From Natrinema longum (GTDB lineage: Archaea > Halobacteriota > Halobacteria > Halobacteriales > Natrialbaceae): 64,000 bases of DNA. Every line of letters begins with the position of its first letter. The stretch's first letter is position 1. Of this stretch, positions 25,891 to 34,460 are shown in pieces. The notes under the pieces were generated by a model. That model did not search any database, had not been told where the DNA came from, and was given only the letters and a program-made list of their open reading frames with translations. Made by a program: the position numbers and the translations under genes. Location: NCBI RefSeq assembly GCF_017352095.1, contig NZ_CP071463.1, positions 2,542,001 to 2,606,000 on the forward strand, written 5' to 3'.

Positions 25891-26006
25891 GTCCGTCCGA
25901 AACGCCCACCGCTTTCTCCGCCGTTGCTTCCCGTGACACACGGCTATCGCTCGAGACAGTATACCGAACAGTCACGTTGATACGCCAGCACGTGCGAACT
26001 GGTACC

Positions 26007-26651
26007 ATGGCTGGCAGGAAACGGATCGCGACGTACTGTGGTCTCGCGGGAGCGATCCTCTCGCTGGGGGCGATCACCCTCGGCACGGTCGTCGCCCCGC
26101 CCGAGACGTTCACCTGGCAGAGTCGGGCGCTCTCGGATATGGGTCGGTACGGCGCGCCGACGTTTCCGCTCTTCAACGGCGGGCTGATCCTGGGTGGGCT
26201 GGTCGGACTCCCCTTCGCCTGGCGGCTGTGGATCGCGTGTCGGAACTCCATCGAGCGCCTCGGCGTCGTCCTCCTCTCGATCGCGGTCGTAGGGATGATC
26301 GGCGTGGGAATCTTCTTCCTCGAGCATACGGCGCTCTACCTCGAGACGAGCCTGCACGGGGTCGCCGCGCTTTCGGTCTTCGGCGTCGCGCCGTTTGCGA
26401 GCTGGGTCTACGGGTCGGGCGCGGCGCTGGCAGGTGACGGCCGGCTCGCGGTCGCGTCGGTCTGGTTCGGAAACGTACACCCGCTCGCCTGGCTGGGCTG
26501 GCTGCTCTCGCTCGGTGGCGACGTCGATACCGGAACGTGGTTCGCCGTGCCCGAATTCGTCGCCGCCGTCGCCTTCGGCGGCTGGATCGTCGTGCTCGCG
26601 GTCACCCTGCGCCGTCGGAACGACAGCGAACCGGACGTACCGAACCGCTGA
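26007..26651 (+). CDS. DUF998 family multi-pass membrane protein
   Basis: The ATG at 26007 gives 214 residues and about six transmembrane helices. The first is LAGAILSLGAITLGTVVAPP, followed by the conserved FTWQSRALSDMGRYG, which is characteristic of DUF998 proteins. Others are GLILGGLVGLPFAWRLWI, VVLLSIAVVGMIGVGIFFLEHTALYLETSLHGVAALSVFG and the C-terminal EFVAAVAFGGWIVVLAVTL. The function is unknown. It precedes the UPF0058 gene on the same strand, but that gene has its own leaderless promoter. Confidence 0.85.
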   Translation: MAGRKRIATYCGLAGAILSLGAITLGTVVAPPETFTWQSRALSDMGRYGAPTFPLFNGGLILGGLVGLPFAWRLWIACRNSIERLGVVLLSIAVVGMIGVGIFFLEHTALYLETSLHGVAALSVFGVAPFASWVYGSGAALAGDGRLAVASVWFGNVHPLAWLGWLLSLGGDVDTGTWFAVPEFVAAVAFGGWIVVLAVTLRRRNDSEPDVPNR

Positions 26652-26720
26652 GTGCTCACGACCGGTTTTGCGACGCCCGGCCACACAACGCTTAAATCGA
26701 AACCGTCCCTACACGTGGAC

Positions 26721-26999
26721 ATGCATAAAGACGAACTCCTCGAGCTCCACGAAGAACTCGTCGTCATCATGGAGTACTTCTCGGATCGCGAGGAGGTCGA
26801 CGAAACGCTGTTCGATCCCTACCGCCAGCTCGATGTCGATCCTTCGCACGTCCACAAGTCCAAGAGCGAGCACAAACACGCCGTCTTCGTCCTCGGGAAC
26901 GCGCTGGCGAGCGCGATGAGCGAAGACGAGTTCTCGAGCGCCGGTCGAATCGGCAAGCGGATGAAAGAACTCGCCGAGGACGCGGAATCGAAAATATAG
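26721..26999 (+). CDS. UPF0058 family protein
   Basis: The ATG at 26721 gives a 92-aa protein with the UPF0058 opening MHKDELLELHEELVVIMEYFS, followed by DVDPSHVHKSKSEHKHAVFVLGNALASAMSEDEFSSAGRIGKRMKELAEDAE. A CTTAAAT box 25-31 bases upstream places transcription start at or next to the ATG, so the mRNA is leaderless. The His- and Lys-rich central segment is typical. The role is unknown. The next gene begins 48 bases after the stop codon. Confidence 0.88.
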   Translation: MHKDELLELHEELVVIMEYFSDREEVDETLFDPYRQLDVDPSHVHKSKSEHKHAVFVLGNALASAMSEDEFSSAGRIGKRMKELAEDAESKI

Positions 27000-27047
27000 G
27001 CGATTTCTAGGCGAAACGTATTTGGTGTGGTTCCCGCTTGTTGACGT

Positions 27048-29813
27048 ATGGACCCGCGCACCCAACAGCGCGTCGAGGAGTGGGATTCCCGCCCGTTCGG
27101 CGGCGGTTTCGATGGCCTCTCCGATCTCGCTGACACTGATTTCTCGGGTGCCGTCTCCGCGGCCGGCACGTGGCTCTTTATGCTCAACGGCCGCATTATC
27201 GGCATCGTCGACGGCGATATCGAGGAGTTCGAAACCGCTTCGGGCACGAAGTACGAGGCCCCCGATCCGTCGCTGCCCTTGCTCTGTACGATGGAGGAAC
27301 GCGGCGGCGAGACACGGGCGCAATACTACACCAACGAGACGCCGCTCAGGGAGGTCGACGAGACCCTCCAGAGTGGCTCGTTTACCGGCTACATCGAACT
27401 GAGCGAGAACGTACTCAGCGGCGACTACTACGTCGTCTACTACGGCGGGCGGCGCATGGCCGCCGCCTACATCGGGAACGCCGAACGGCTGCTCACCGGC
27501 GAGGAAGCCTTCGACCGGGCGGCCGACGAGGTCGGCATCTACGAGGTGACCGACGTCGAGATCGAAGTGACCGACGTCCCAGGAGCCGACCCAGCGTCCC
27601 CGTCGGCGGCCGATTCGGGCGACGAACCCGACGCGAGTTCGATCTCGGAGTCGGCCGGGGCCGGGACGGTCGGATCCGCGACCGACGCCAGTGTCTCGGA
27701 CCGGGACGACTCGAGCGACGATTCGACGGGGTCGGGAATCGAGCCGATCGACGTTTCGAGCACCGATCCGGTCGGCACGGACGACGTGACCGACGACGAC
27801 TCTCCCCAGGGCATCACCGCCGACGACTCGTCGCCGCTCATGGGCGATCTCGATCTCACGGACGATCCGATGGGGATCACGACGACTGACGAAACGGAGT
27901 CGACCGAATCCGGGCTCACCGAGCCGTCCGTCGACCCGACTCCCGATTCCAGCCCCGATTCGGCCGAAGCCGAGGCCGAGGACGGCGGGCAAACCGGAGC
28001 CAAGGACGTCGCCCAACGGGGTCAACGGGGCGAGCGAGACGACGGTCGAACGACCTCACGCGCGGTCGAGGAACCGACGTCCGAGCCGCTGACGGACGAA
28101 TCGGCTGACGCCGATCGATCGACGGACGACTCGGTCGACTCCACCGGATCGGCGGACGAATCGACTGGAACGGCCCAATCGACGGACGAACCGGCCGTGA
28201 CCGAGCCGTCGTCGATCACTGACGACGGCGGACGGCAGACTCCGTCTTCGGCCGAGGGAGAGACGCTCGAGGTGGTGGCCGACGAAGCGACCGCGGAGGA
28301 AACGGGCGGCGACGATACCGCGACCGGCGCGGCGACGAGCCCCGATCTGGCGGAGGTCGAAGCAGCGGCCGAAGAACTCGATCGAAACGACATCACGTGG
28401 GTCGACGACGAAGGAAGTGCGGGCACCCCGGGCGGTGACGAATCCGCCAGCGAGACCCAATCCGGTGAGTCGACCCCGGCGGAAGAGGAGGACGGATATC
28501 TCGAGGAGCAACTCGAGCGCGAGGAAGCGTGGCGCGAGACGCGGCGGATCCCGTCGATCGATCCGGACAACGAGGCACCGACGGCGGACGCCTCGGGTGC
28601 GGACGATCGCAGTCGGCGAGCGAGCCGATCCTCGGCCGCGAGCGGTTCGGGGACCGGCTCTCGCCCGACCGCGTCGACCGGGACACGAACTGAGACGACC
28701 CCGTCGGAGCGAGGGACGGAGTCGTCGTCATCGACCGCGACTTCGTCGGAAACTCGCGGGACGCGATCACAGGAGCAATCGGCTCGAGAGGAATCGAGCC
28801 AGTCTCGGTCCACGGGATCGGCCGACGAAGGGACCGAGAACCGGGACCGAAAGCGGGTCGCGGCACTCACCGAGAAAGTCGAGACCCTCCAGGAACAACG
28901 CGACGCCCTCGTGGCGAAAGCCGAGGAACTCGAGACCGAACGCGATCGGCTCCGATCGGAGAACGACGAACTGTCCGCGACCGTCGAACGGCTCCAGTCC
29001 CGAATCGAGGATCTCGAGACGGAACTGGAGCGAGAACGGGCGCGCACGGCCGATTCGGCCGGGGCGGGTGCCGACGCGACCGCGGGCCCCCAGCTCTCGC
29101 CCCAGCGAGCGCTCTCGGGGACGAACCTCTTCGTCCGGTACACCTCGAAGAGTCAACCGACCCTCGAGACGGCCCACGACGGCGATGCCGACCGCAGCGA
29201 GGTTGCCTCGAACCTGCGGCTCGAACATCACACGCAGTTCGAATCGACCGACGCGACGGTCGACGGGGAGCCCTACGACGAGTTCCTCGCGTCGTCGATG
29301 GAGCATCGGTTCGTCGACTGGCTCACCGAGATGCTCCTCTACGAGATCCGCGACACCGGCAACGCGAACGGACTGGTCGACCTCTACGACGCCATTCCCC
29401 GCATCGATCGGGCCGAACTCGACGCGACCATCTCGCTTGCGGACGACGACACCGACGACGTTCCCGACGAGGTGACGTTCGACATCGTCGTGTACGACAA
29501 GATGGGGAACCCGTTAGTCCTCGTTACCCTCAACGACTCGCGAGAGCCCGCGGCCAAGGGCATGCTCGAGGGGTTGGAGGAAGCCGCCTCCGCGGTGAAG
29601 GCGAACTATCCGGATCTCGCGGCGGCGATCGCGGTTACATCGAGTTACTTCGAACCCGGCGCGCTCGAGGTAGCCGAGCAAGCGACCAGCGGCGGCTTCC
29701 TCAGCCGTGGCTCGAAGCTGAGTTACGTCAATCTCTCGCGGAAGGACGGCTACCACCTCTGTCTGGTCGAATCGCGATCGGAAGGGTTCCACATGAACGT
29801 CCCCGAACTGTAG
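27048..29813 (+). CDS. Large acidic coiled-coil protein (DUF7527-type)
   Basis: This 921-aa protein has a globular N-terminal domain (1-175) with WLFMLNGRIIGIVDGDIEEF and YYVVYYGGRRMAAAYIGNAERLL. A very long disordered Asp/Ser/Thr/Glu-rich region follows (about 180-600). A coiled coil comes next (about 605-665: VAALTEKVETLQEQRDALVAKAEELETERDRLRSENDELSATVERL). The globular C-terminal domain (about 680-921) has TNLFVRYTSKSQPTLETAHDG and FDIVVYDKMGNPLVLVTLNDSREPAAKGM, which has a nuclease-like strand order. I recall it as a haloarchaeal domain family only. The layout suggests a scaffold linking two domains. Confidence 0.85.
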   Translation: MDPRTQQRVEEWDSRPFGGGFDGLSDLADTDFSGAVSAAGTWLFMLNGRIIGIVDGDIEEFETASGTKYEAPDPSLPLLCTMEERGGETRAQYYTNETPLREVDETLQSGSFTGYIELSENVLSGDYYVVYYGGRRMAAAYIGNAERLLTGEEAFDRAADEVGIYEVTDVEIEVTDVPGADPASPSAADSGDEPDASSISESAGAGTVGSATDASVSDRDDSSDDSTGSGIEPIDVSSTDPVGTDDVTDDDSPQGITADDSSPLMGDLDLTDDPMGITTTDETESTESGLTEPSVDPTPDSSPDSAEAEAEDGGQTGAKDVAQRGQRGERDDGRTTSRAVEEPTSEPLTDESADADRSTDDSVDSTGSADESTGTAQSTDEPAVTEPSSITDDGGRQTPSSAEGETLEVVADEATAEETGGDDTATGAATSPDLAEVEAAAEELDRNDITWVDDEGSAGTPGGDESASETQSGESTPAEEEDGYLEEQLEREEAWRETRRIPSIDPDNEAPTADASGADDRSRRASRSSAASGSGTGSRPTASTGTRTETTPSERGTESSSSTATSSETRGTRSQEQSAREESSQSRSTGSADEGTENRDRKRVAALTEKVETLQEQRDALVAKAEELETERDRLRSENDELSATVERLQSRIEDLETELERERARTADSAGAGADATAGPQLSPQRALSGTNLFVRYTSKSQPTLETAHDGDADRSEVASNLRLEHHTQFESTDATVDGEPYDEFLASSMEHRFVDWLTEMLLYEIRDTGNANGLVDLYDAIPRIDRAELDATISLADDDTDDVPDEVTFDIVVYDKMGNPLVLVTLNDSREPAAKGMLEGLEEAASAVKANYPDLAAAIAVTSSYFEPGALEVAEQATSGGFLSRGSKLSYVNLSRKDGYHLCLVESRSEGFHMNVPEL

Positions 29814-29947
29814 CCCCTCGAGTGGGTATTCGATTCGGTACGCGACGCTCGAGCGACTGCAAACGCCGATAAAACGCTCAACGGAGACGACGGAACACCG
29901 GCTACCGGTCGTGGAAACGGACGACAGTGTCCGAAGCGGACCAGAGA

Positions 29948-30253
29948 CTATCCTTCGATCTCGGCGACGTCTTCGATCTTCATCCCGTCGAGTTTGTCGA
30001 CGATATCGTCGATCTTTCCGTCGAGTTCATCGACGAACTCGGTCGTGCGTTCGGTCTGGATCGCACCCTGGCTGGAGGGCTCGATCAGGTTCTCTTCCTC
30101 GAGGACTCGAAGCGAGTACCGAACTTTGTGGTGGGGGTATCCGGTCTCGTTGGACATCTTGACGATCCCGATCGGTTCGTTCTCGATGACCATCTTCAGG
30201 ACCTGGAGATGACGTTCTAGCATATCGACTTCCTTCTCAAGTCTATCTATCAT
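29948..30253 (-). CDS. Small winged-helix regulator
   Basis: This 101-aa protein has an N-terminal coiled-coil helix (MIDRLEKEVDMLERHLQVLKMVIENEP). A winged helix follows: IGIVKMSNETGYPHHKVRYSLRVLEEENLIEPSSQGAIQTERTTEFVDELDGKIDDIVDKLDGM. The type is common in haloarchaea. On its strand a TTTTAAA box lies about 30 bases upstream of the ATG, which fits a leaderless transcript. Targets are unknown. It is convergent with the large acidic protein. Confidence 0.85.
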   Translation of the reverse strand: MIDRLEKEVDMLERHLQVLKMVIENEPIGIVKMSNETGYPHHKVRYSLRVLEEENLIEPSSQGAIQTERTTEFVDELDGKIDDIVDKLDGMKIEDVAEIEG

Positions 30254-30733
30254 GGCATTTGTTAACTTGTCGTTGGGCCCTTTAAAAGTTACTCTCGTGG
30301 ACTGAAACGACCACTCTCAACTCGATGGTTGTTCCTGTCAGTAGTTAACGCTTCCGATCCCGGCGGTCGACGGGAGTCGCGTCGGGTGGTTCGGATCGCT
30401 ACGGCCTCGAGCCACGAATCACACCCCGGTTCGGGACTGTCTCGACGTCGAACGGTCGAGAGAGCGATCGTCCCCGCTCCGGGCCCGCGGGCGGGGACGG
30501 ATCGCCATCGTCACTCCTCAGCCGGTCTTTGATCTACTCGTATATATATTGGTAGCTACGCGCTCGGCCGTGTGCCAGTGGCCCGGTTGGACTGCTCGCG
30601 GACGCGGCGGTCGACAGTCAGGCAGCGCCGCCGCCCGTGTCCGAGTGTGATTCGGCCGTCGGCTCGTTCGGCGCTTGACGGCCACCCGTATACCGAAATC
30701 TGTTTATCGACCCGGCATGAATCCGCCGCTGTT
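30254..30733. other. 480-bp intergenic region upstream of purA
   Basis: The region holds the minus-strand promoter of the small winged-helix gene (around 30283-30289) and two plus-strand A/T boxes. One is TATATATAT at 30541-30549. The other is GTTTATC at 30702-30708, about 28 bases before the purA ATG and thus at leaderless distance. The former would give a leader of about 165 bases or a separate short RNA. No credible gene is seen in the gap. Confidence 0.5.
30702..30708 (+). promoter_or_regulatory. purA core promoter (TATA-like box)
   Basis: GTTTATC is centred about 28-29 bases before the purA ATG, the distance expected for a leaderless haloarchaeal transcript. This supports the ATG at 30734 over the longer open frame that starts near 30572. 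Confidence 0.5.
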
Positions 30734-32098
30734 ATGACCGTCACTATCGTCGGGTCGCAACTCGGCGACGAAGGCAAGGGTGGAGTCGTCGATCTCTATG
30801 GCGACGCCGCCGACGTCGTCGCCCGGTATCAGGGCGGCGACAACGCTGGACATACCGTCGTTCACGACGGTACGAAGTACAAACTGTCGCTCGTGCCGTC
30901 GGGGGCCGTCCGCGGCAAGGTCGGCGTCCTTGGCAACGGCTGTGTCGTCAACCCCGAGACGCTGTTCGACGAGATCGATACCCTCCGCGACCGCGGCCTC
31001 GAGCCGGACGTTCGCGTCGCCGAGCGCGCCCACGTCATTCTCCCCTATCACCGCGCGCTCGACGGCATCGAGGAGGACGAAAAGGAGGATCTGGCCGCCG
31101 GGACGACCAAGCGAGGTATCGGCCCGACCTACGAGGACAAGGCCGGCCGCCGCGGCGTCCGTATCGGCGACTTGCTCGATCCCGACGTGCTCCGCGAGCG
31201 CCTCGAATACGTCGTTCCCCAGAAGAAGGCCCTCGCCGAGGAGGTCTTCGACAAGGAGACCGGCGAAGAGTTCGACATCGAACACCTCTATGAAACCTAC
31301 CGCGAATACGGCGAGCGTCTCGCCGCGGAGGACATGACCGTCGATTGCGGGACCTTCCTCCAGGAACGGATCGACGCCGGCGACGAGGTCATGCTCGAGG
31401 GCGCACAGGGAACCTCCCTCGACATCGACCACGGGGTCTACCCCTACGTCACGTCCTCGAACCCGACCGCGGGCGGCGCGACCGTCGGTACCGGGCTCGG
31501 CCCGACCGTCATCGGCGACGGCGAGGTCATCGGCATCGTCAAGGCCTACCTCTCGCGGGTCGGAACGGGTCCGCTCCCGACCGAACTCGGCGGCGTCGAG
31601 GGACAGACCCCCGATTACGACGCCGACGACGGGGCGAGCGAGGACGAGGAGGAACTCGCGACCTACATCCGCGACGAGGGTGGCGAGTACGGCACCGTCA
31701 CCGGTCGCCCGCGGCGGGTCGGGTGGCTCGACATGCCGATGCTCCGCCACGCGGCCCGCGCGAACGGCTTTACGGGCCTCGCGGTCAACCACATCGACGT
31801 GCTGGCCGGTCTCGACACGGTCTCGGTCGGCCACAGCTACGAGTTCGACGGTGAGGAAATCTTCACGATGCCGCCGACGACCGAACAGTGGGGGCGCTGT
31901 GAGGCCACGTTCAAATCGTTCGACGGCTGGCCCGAAGTCGACTGGGGCGCGGTCGCCGACGAGGGGCACGAGGCGATCCCCGAGAACGCCTGGACCTACC
32001 TCGAGTACATCAGCGAGGAACTCGACGCCCCGATCTACGCCGTCGGCGTCGGCCCCGGCCGCGAAGAAACGGTCGTCGTCGAGAATCCGTACGAATAG
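30734..32098 (+). CDS. purA: Adenylosuccinate synthase
   Basis: This 454-aa enzyme starts MTVTIVGSQLGDEGKGGVVDLYGDAADVVARYQGGDNAGHTVVHDG, the GTP/IMP-binding start of the family with the GDEGKG motif. It also has TTKRGIGPTYEDKAGRRGVRIGDL, GAQGTSLDIDHGVYPYVTSSNPTAGGATVGTGLGP and VTGRPRRVGWLDMP. It makes adenylosuccinate from IMP, Asp and GTP, the first committed step to AMP. The acidic insertion before the GRPRRVGW motif (about residues 290-315) is a halophilic feature. The gene stands alone. Confidence 0.97.
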   Translation: MTVTIVGSQLGDEGKGGVVDLYGDAADVVARYQGGDNAGHTVVHDGTKYKLSLVPSGAVRGKVGVLGNGCVVNPETLFDEIDTLRDRGLEPDVRVAERAHVILPYHRALDGIEEDEKEDLAAGTTKRGIGPTYEDKAGRRGVRIGDLLDPDVLRERLEYVVPQKKALAEEVFDKETGEEFDIEHLYETYREYGERLAAEDMTVDCGTFLQERIDAGDEVMLEGAQGTSLDIDHGVYPYVTSSNPTAGGATVGTGLGPTVIGDGEVIGIVKAYLSRVGTGPLPTELGGVEGQTPDYDADDGASEDEEELATYIRDEGGEYGTVTGRPRRVGWLDMPMLRHAARANGFTGLAVNHIDVLAGLDTVSVGHSYEFDGEEIFTMPPTTEQWGRCEATFKSFDGWPEVDWGAVADEGHEAIPENAWTYLEYISEELDAPIYAVGVGPGREETVVVENPYE

Positions 32099-32431
32099 TC
32101 CGCCCCTCGAGGGCGTCACTTCGTCCGGTACCGGTTGTAGAACGCACCAGTATCGCTACTGCACCCAGACGCATCGTCAGTCGGTACTGGTCTATCCTGT
32201 CGAGGTCGCACGTGCCCTCGAGTCATAGCGGAGCCACTGAAAATCGTTGTCCACCTGATCGCACGACAGCGGTGCGATCAGTGTGGCAATCGTTTCCGTG
32301 CCTCCTCTCGGTTCGCCGCTGGCCGTCCCTATCCACCCCGCCGCTCCGGTATCGGAACGCAAGCTACTAACGATATGTTAGGTGGTTCGTATCCGAACCT
32401 CTAAATCAGTTCGTCCCGTACGGCGTGGTAG
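32099..32431. other. 333-bp intergenic region containing a palindromic element
   Basis: The region lies between purA and the HxlR gene. It contains the MITE-like element at 32233-32302 and, near 32368-32380, a TAACGATATGTTA inverted repeat (TAAC...GTTA). That repeat sits 50-60 bases before the HxlR ATG and could be its operator. Nothing else is recognisable. Confidence 0.5.
32233..32302. mobile_element. MITE-like palindromic element related to that at 19950
   Basis: The left arm begins GCCACTGAAAATCGTTG and runs to GATCGCAC (32264). After a 7-base loop the right arm runs from GTGCGATCAG to the mirror of CACTGAAA near 32300. The two arms, about 29 bp each, are imperfect reverse complements. 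CCACTGAAA, CACCTGA and CGCA blocks match the right end of the 19950-20035 element in the same order and spacing, so both derive from one family. Confidence 0.65.
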
Positions 32432-32782
32432 ATGTCATCCCCACAGACGAAACCCCGCGAGCAACACGACACGGCCTGTCCCGTCATCGCCTCCCTCGAG
32501 CAGATCGGCTCCCAGTGGCGGCTGGCGGTCCTCCACGAGTTACTCGACGGCGAACAGCGCTTCAACGAACTCAAGCGATCGACGGGCGCGAACGCTCGAA
32601 CCCTCTCACGGGTCCTCGACGACCTCGGCGAGATGGGGTTCGTCGACCGGCGTATCGAGGAAGACGCTCCCGTCGCCACCTACTACAGTCTCACCGACAA
32701 GGGCGAATCGCTGGATCGGGTCTTCGACGAAATCGAATGCTGGGCGGGTTCCTGGCTCGAGGACGGCGCACTCGAGGACTGA
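32432..32782 (+). CDS. HxlR family winged-helix regulator
   Basis: This 116-aa protein has the HxlR signature: HDTACPVIASLEQIGSQWRLAVLHELLDGEQRFNELKRSTGANARTLSRVLDDLGEMGFVDRRIEEDAPVATYYSLTDKGESL. A single N-terminal Cys (about residue 16) precedes the first helix, as in redox- or aldehyde-sensing members such as HypR/HxlR. That makes thiol-based sensing possible. The EamA transporter gene follows about 100 bases downstream on the same strand and is a likely target. Confidence 0.92.
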   Translation: MSSPQTKPREQHDTACPVIASLEQIGSQWRLAVLHELLDGEQRFNELKRSTGANARTLSRVLDDLGEMGFVDRRIEEDAPVATYYSLTDKGESLDRVFDEIECWAGSWLEDGALED

Positions 32783-32879
32783 TCGAGTCTCGACACCGGA
32801 TCGCCCGCTGATCGACCGGTTGACCGGGTGGTGCGTTTCGGATCGAAACGCATAGGACCTCGTCGCCGAGAAATCGATC

Positions 32880-33806
32880 GTGAGCCGGTATCGAAACTTC
32901 GTCCTGTTCCTGACGCTCGCAACGCTGTGGGGGTCGGCGTTCGTCGCGATCAGTGCGGGACTCTCGTATATCCCGCCGGTCCTGTTCGCAGCGCTGCGCT
33001 ACGACATCGCCGGACTACTGATGCTCGGCTACGCGGTCGGGACCGTCGACGACTGGCGGCCCCGCGGCCGGACCGAGTGGACACAGGTCCTCGTCGGTGC
33101 GGTCCTCTTAATCGCGGCCTACCACGCGTTCCTGTTCGTCGGCCAACAGCACACGACGGCGGCCGCAGCCGCGATTCTGGTGAGCCTCTCGCCGGTCTTG
33201 AGCACCGGGTTCGCCCGGCTACTCGTTCCCTCCGATGCGCCCTCATCAGTCGGCGTCGTCGGCGTCCTCGCTGGTCTCGTCGGCGTCGCCGTCATCGTCC
33301 AGCCCGATCCGTCGAACCTGTTGGCGACCGACGCCGTCGCGAAGGGACTCGTCTTCTGTGCGGCGGCCGCGTTCGCGCTGGGTAGCGTTCTCACGCGCCG
33401 GCTCGACGCCTCGCTCCCGATCGAGACGATGGAGGCGTGGTCGATGCTCGGCGGCGCACTCCTGTTGCACCTCGTGAGTATCGCGATCGGGGAACCCGTC
33501 GCCCCGGCGGCGTGGGCCCACCCCGTGGCGATCGGTGCGCTCGCCTACCTGTCGATCGGCGCGAGTGCGGTCGCCTTTCTCATCTACTTCGACCTGCTCG
33601 AGCGATTGGGTGCCGTCGAAATCAACATGGTCTCGTACGTCGCCCCGATCGTCACCGCGGTGGTCGGCTGGCTCTACCTCGAGGAGGTCGTCGACACCAC
33701 GACGCTGGCCGGGTTCGTGCTCATCGCGGCCGGCTTTCTCCTCGTCAAGCGGCGTGCGATCCGCCAGGAGTTCGGGACGGTTCGGTCGCGTCACTCGAGC
33801 GAGTGA
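32880..33806 (+). CDS. EamA family (DMT superfamily) transporter
   Basis: The GTG at 32880 gives 308 residues with ten predicted helices in two EamA repeats. The first repeat starts FLTLATLWGSAFVAISAGLSYIPPVLFAALRYDIAGLLML and includes AYHAFLFVGQQHTTAAAAAILVSLSPVLST. The second includes VFCAAAAFALGSVLTRRLDASLPIETMEAWSMLGGALLL and EINMVSYVAPIVTAVVGWLYLEEVVD. Such proteins export amino acids or other metabolites. Its TGA stop codon is the first triplet of palindromic repeat copy B. Confidence 0.92.
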   Translation: MSRYRNFVLFLTLATLWGSAFVAISAGLSYIPPVLFAALRYDIAGLLMLGYAVGTVDDWRPRGRTEWTQVLVGAVLLIAAYHAFLFVGQQHTTAAAAAILVSLSPVLSTGFARLLVPSDAPSSVGVVGVLAGLVGVAVIVQPDPSNLLATDAVAKGLVFCAAAAFALGSVLTRRLDASLPIETMEAWSMLGGALLLHLVSIAIGEPVAPAAWAHPVAIGALAYLSIGASAVAFLIYFDLLERLGAVEINMVSYVAPIVTAVVGWLYLEEVVDTTTLAGFVLIAAGFLLVKRRAIRQEFGTVRSRHSSE

Positions 33807-33887
33807 GACGGTTTGCCGTCCCGATGTCCCGGTGGGACCGCGACGCCCCGCGGTCCCACCGGCACTGACGGACAGGAGACCGTCTGA
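33804..33887. repeat. Palindromic repeat, copy B, overlapping the EamA stop codon
   Basis: This 84-bp palindrome starts at the TGA of the EamA gene and reads TGAGACGGTTTGCCGTC. Its centre is a perfect 13-bp hairpin (CCGGTGGGACCGC, 8-base loop, reverse complement). The end mirrors the start (ACCGTCTGA). It sits between convergent genes, so it can act as a terminator in both directions. Confidence 0.85.
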
Positions 33888-33900
33888 CCCACGGTCGCCA

Positions 33901-34176
33901 CTACCGGTGATACGCGTGCCCGACGTATAGCGCGAGGAGGTTTCCCGTGAGCAAGGCGAGGAAGACACCTCCCTCGAGGGACGACGACAGTCCCGTCGCG
34001 AGCAAGGGGAGATACAGAATCGGCATGGCGATCGCCGTCCAGAATCCGGCCGCACGGATCGACGCCGCGAACCGTGGTGTTACACGCTCGAGCACGCCGT
34101 GCTCGTCGTCCCGGCGATCGCTGGACGATGTCGAACCGCCGGACCCCTGGTCGGAAACGGAGGGTGGACTCGCCAT
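33901..34176 (-). CDS. Small two-helix membrane protein
   Basis: The ATG at 34176 (MASPPSVSDQGSGG) gives 91 residues. It has a polar N terminus with SSSDRRDDEHGVLERVTPRFAASIRAAG, then two transmembrane helices (about 47-65 and 70-88) and the short tail YVGHAYHR. It is unrecognised but well formed. It is convergent with the EamA gene across palindromic repeat copy B. Confidence 0.7.
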   Translation of the reverse strand: MASPPSVSDQGSGGSTSSSDRRDDEHGVLERVTPRFAASIRAAGFWTAIAMPILYLPLLATGLSSSLEGGVFLALLTGNLLALYVGHAYHR

Positions 34177-34460
34177 CGCCGACAGTGCGTCTCGAGGACG
34201 CAAATACCGCTTCGACCGTTTCGATCGGTTACAGCGGAATTCAGCCGAATCGGTCGGAGTGAACGACCGATTGACTGCTGGAAAACAGTTGTTGGGTCGT
34301 GCTCCGCGACAGTATTCGATCCCCACACCGACGGAGCGGGTATCCAGCGCCGACTGGACGCGAGCACCCACGAGAAGCCGATCGCGGACACGGTAGCCGT
34401 CGTCGAATAGCGAGCCAGCGGTGCCCGATACCGGTTCGGTCGGCGGATTCGGAGTCCGAC

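Noticed and set aside
27539-29143. Serine-rich minus-strand frames opposite the large acidic gene
   Set aside because: Ser/Arg-rich frames are the usual antisense of Asp/Glu/Thr-rich low-complexity coding sequence, and no start signal supports them.
30572-30733. 54-residue N-terminal extension of PurA
   Set aside because: The extension is Arg-rich with no resemblance to PurA. The ATG at 30734 gives the canonical start and has a promoter at leaderless distance.
30704-32119. 471-aa minus-strand open frame opposite purA
   Set aside because: It is a mirror of purA codons. PurA has all enzyme motifs and its own promoter, while the opposite frame shows no recognisable domain.
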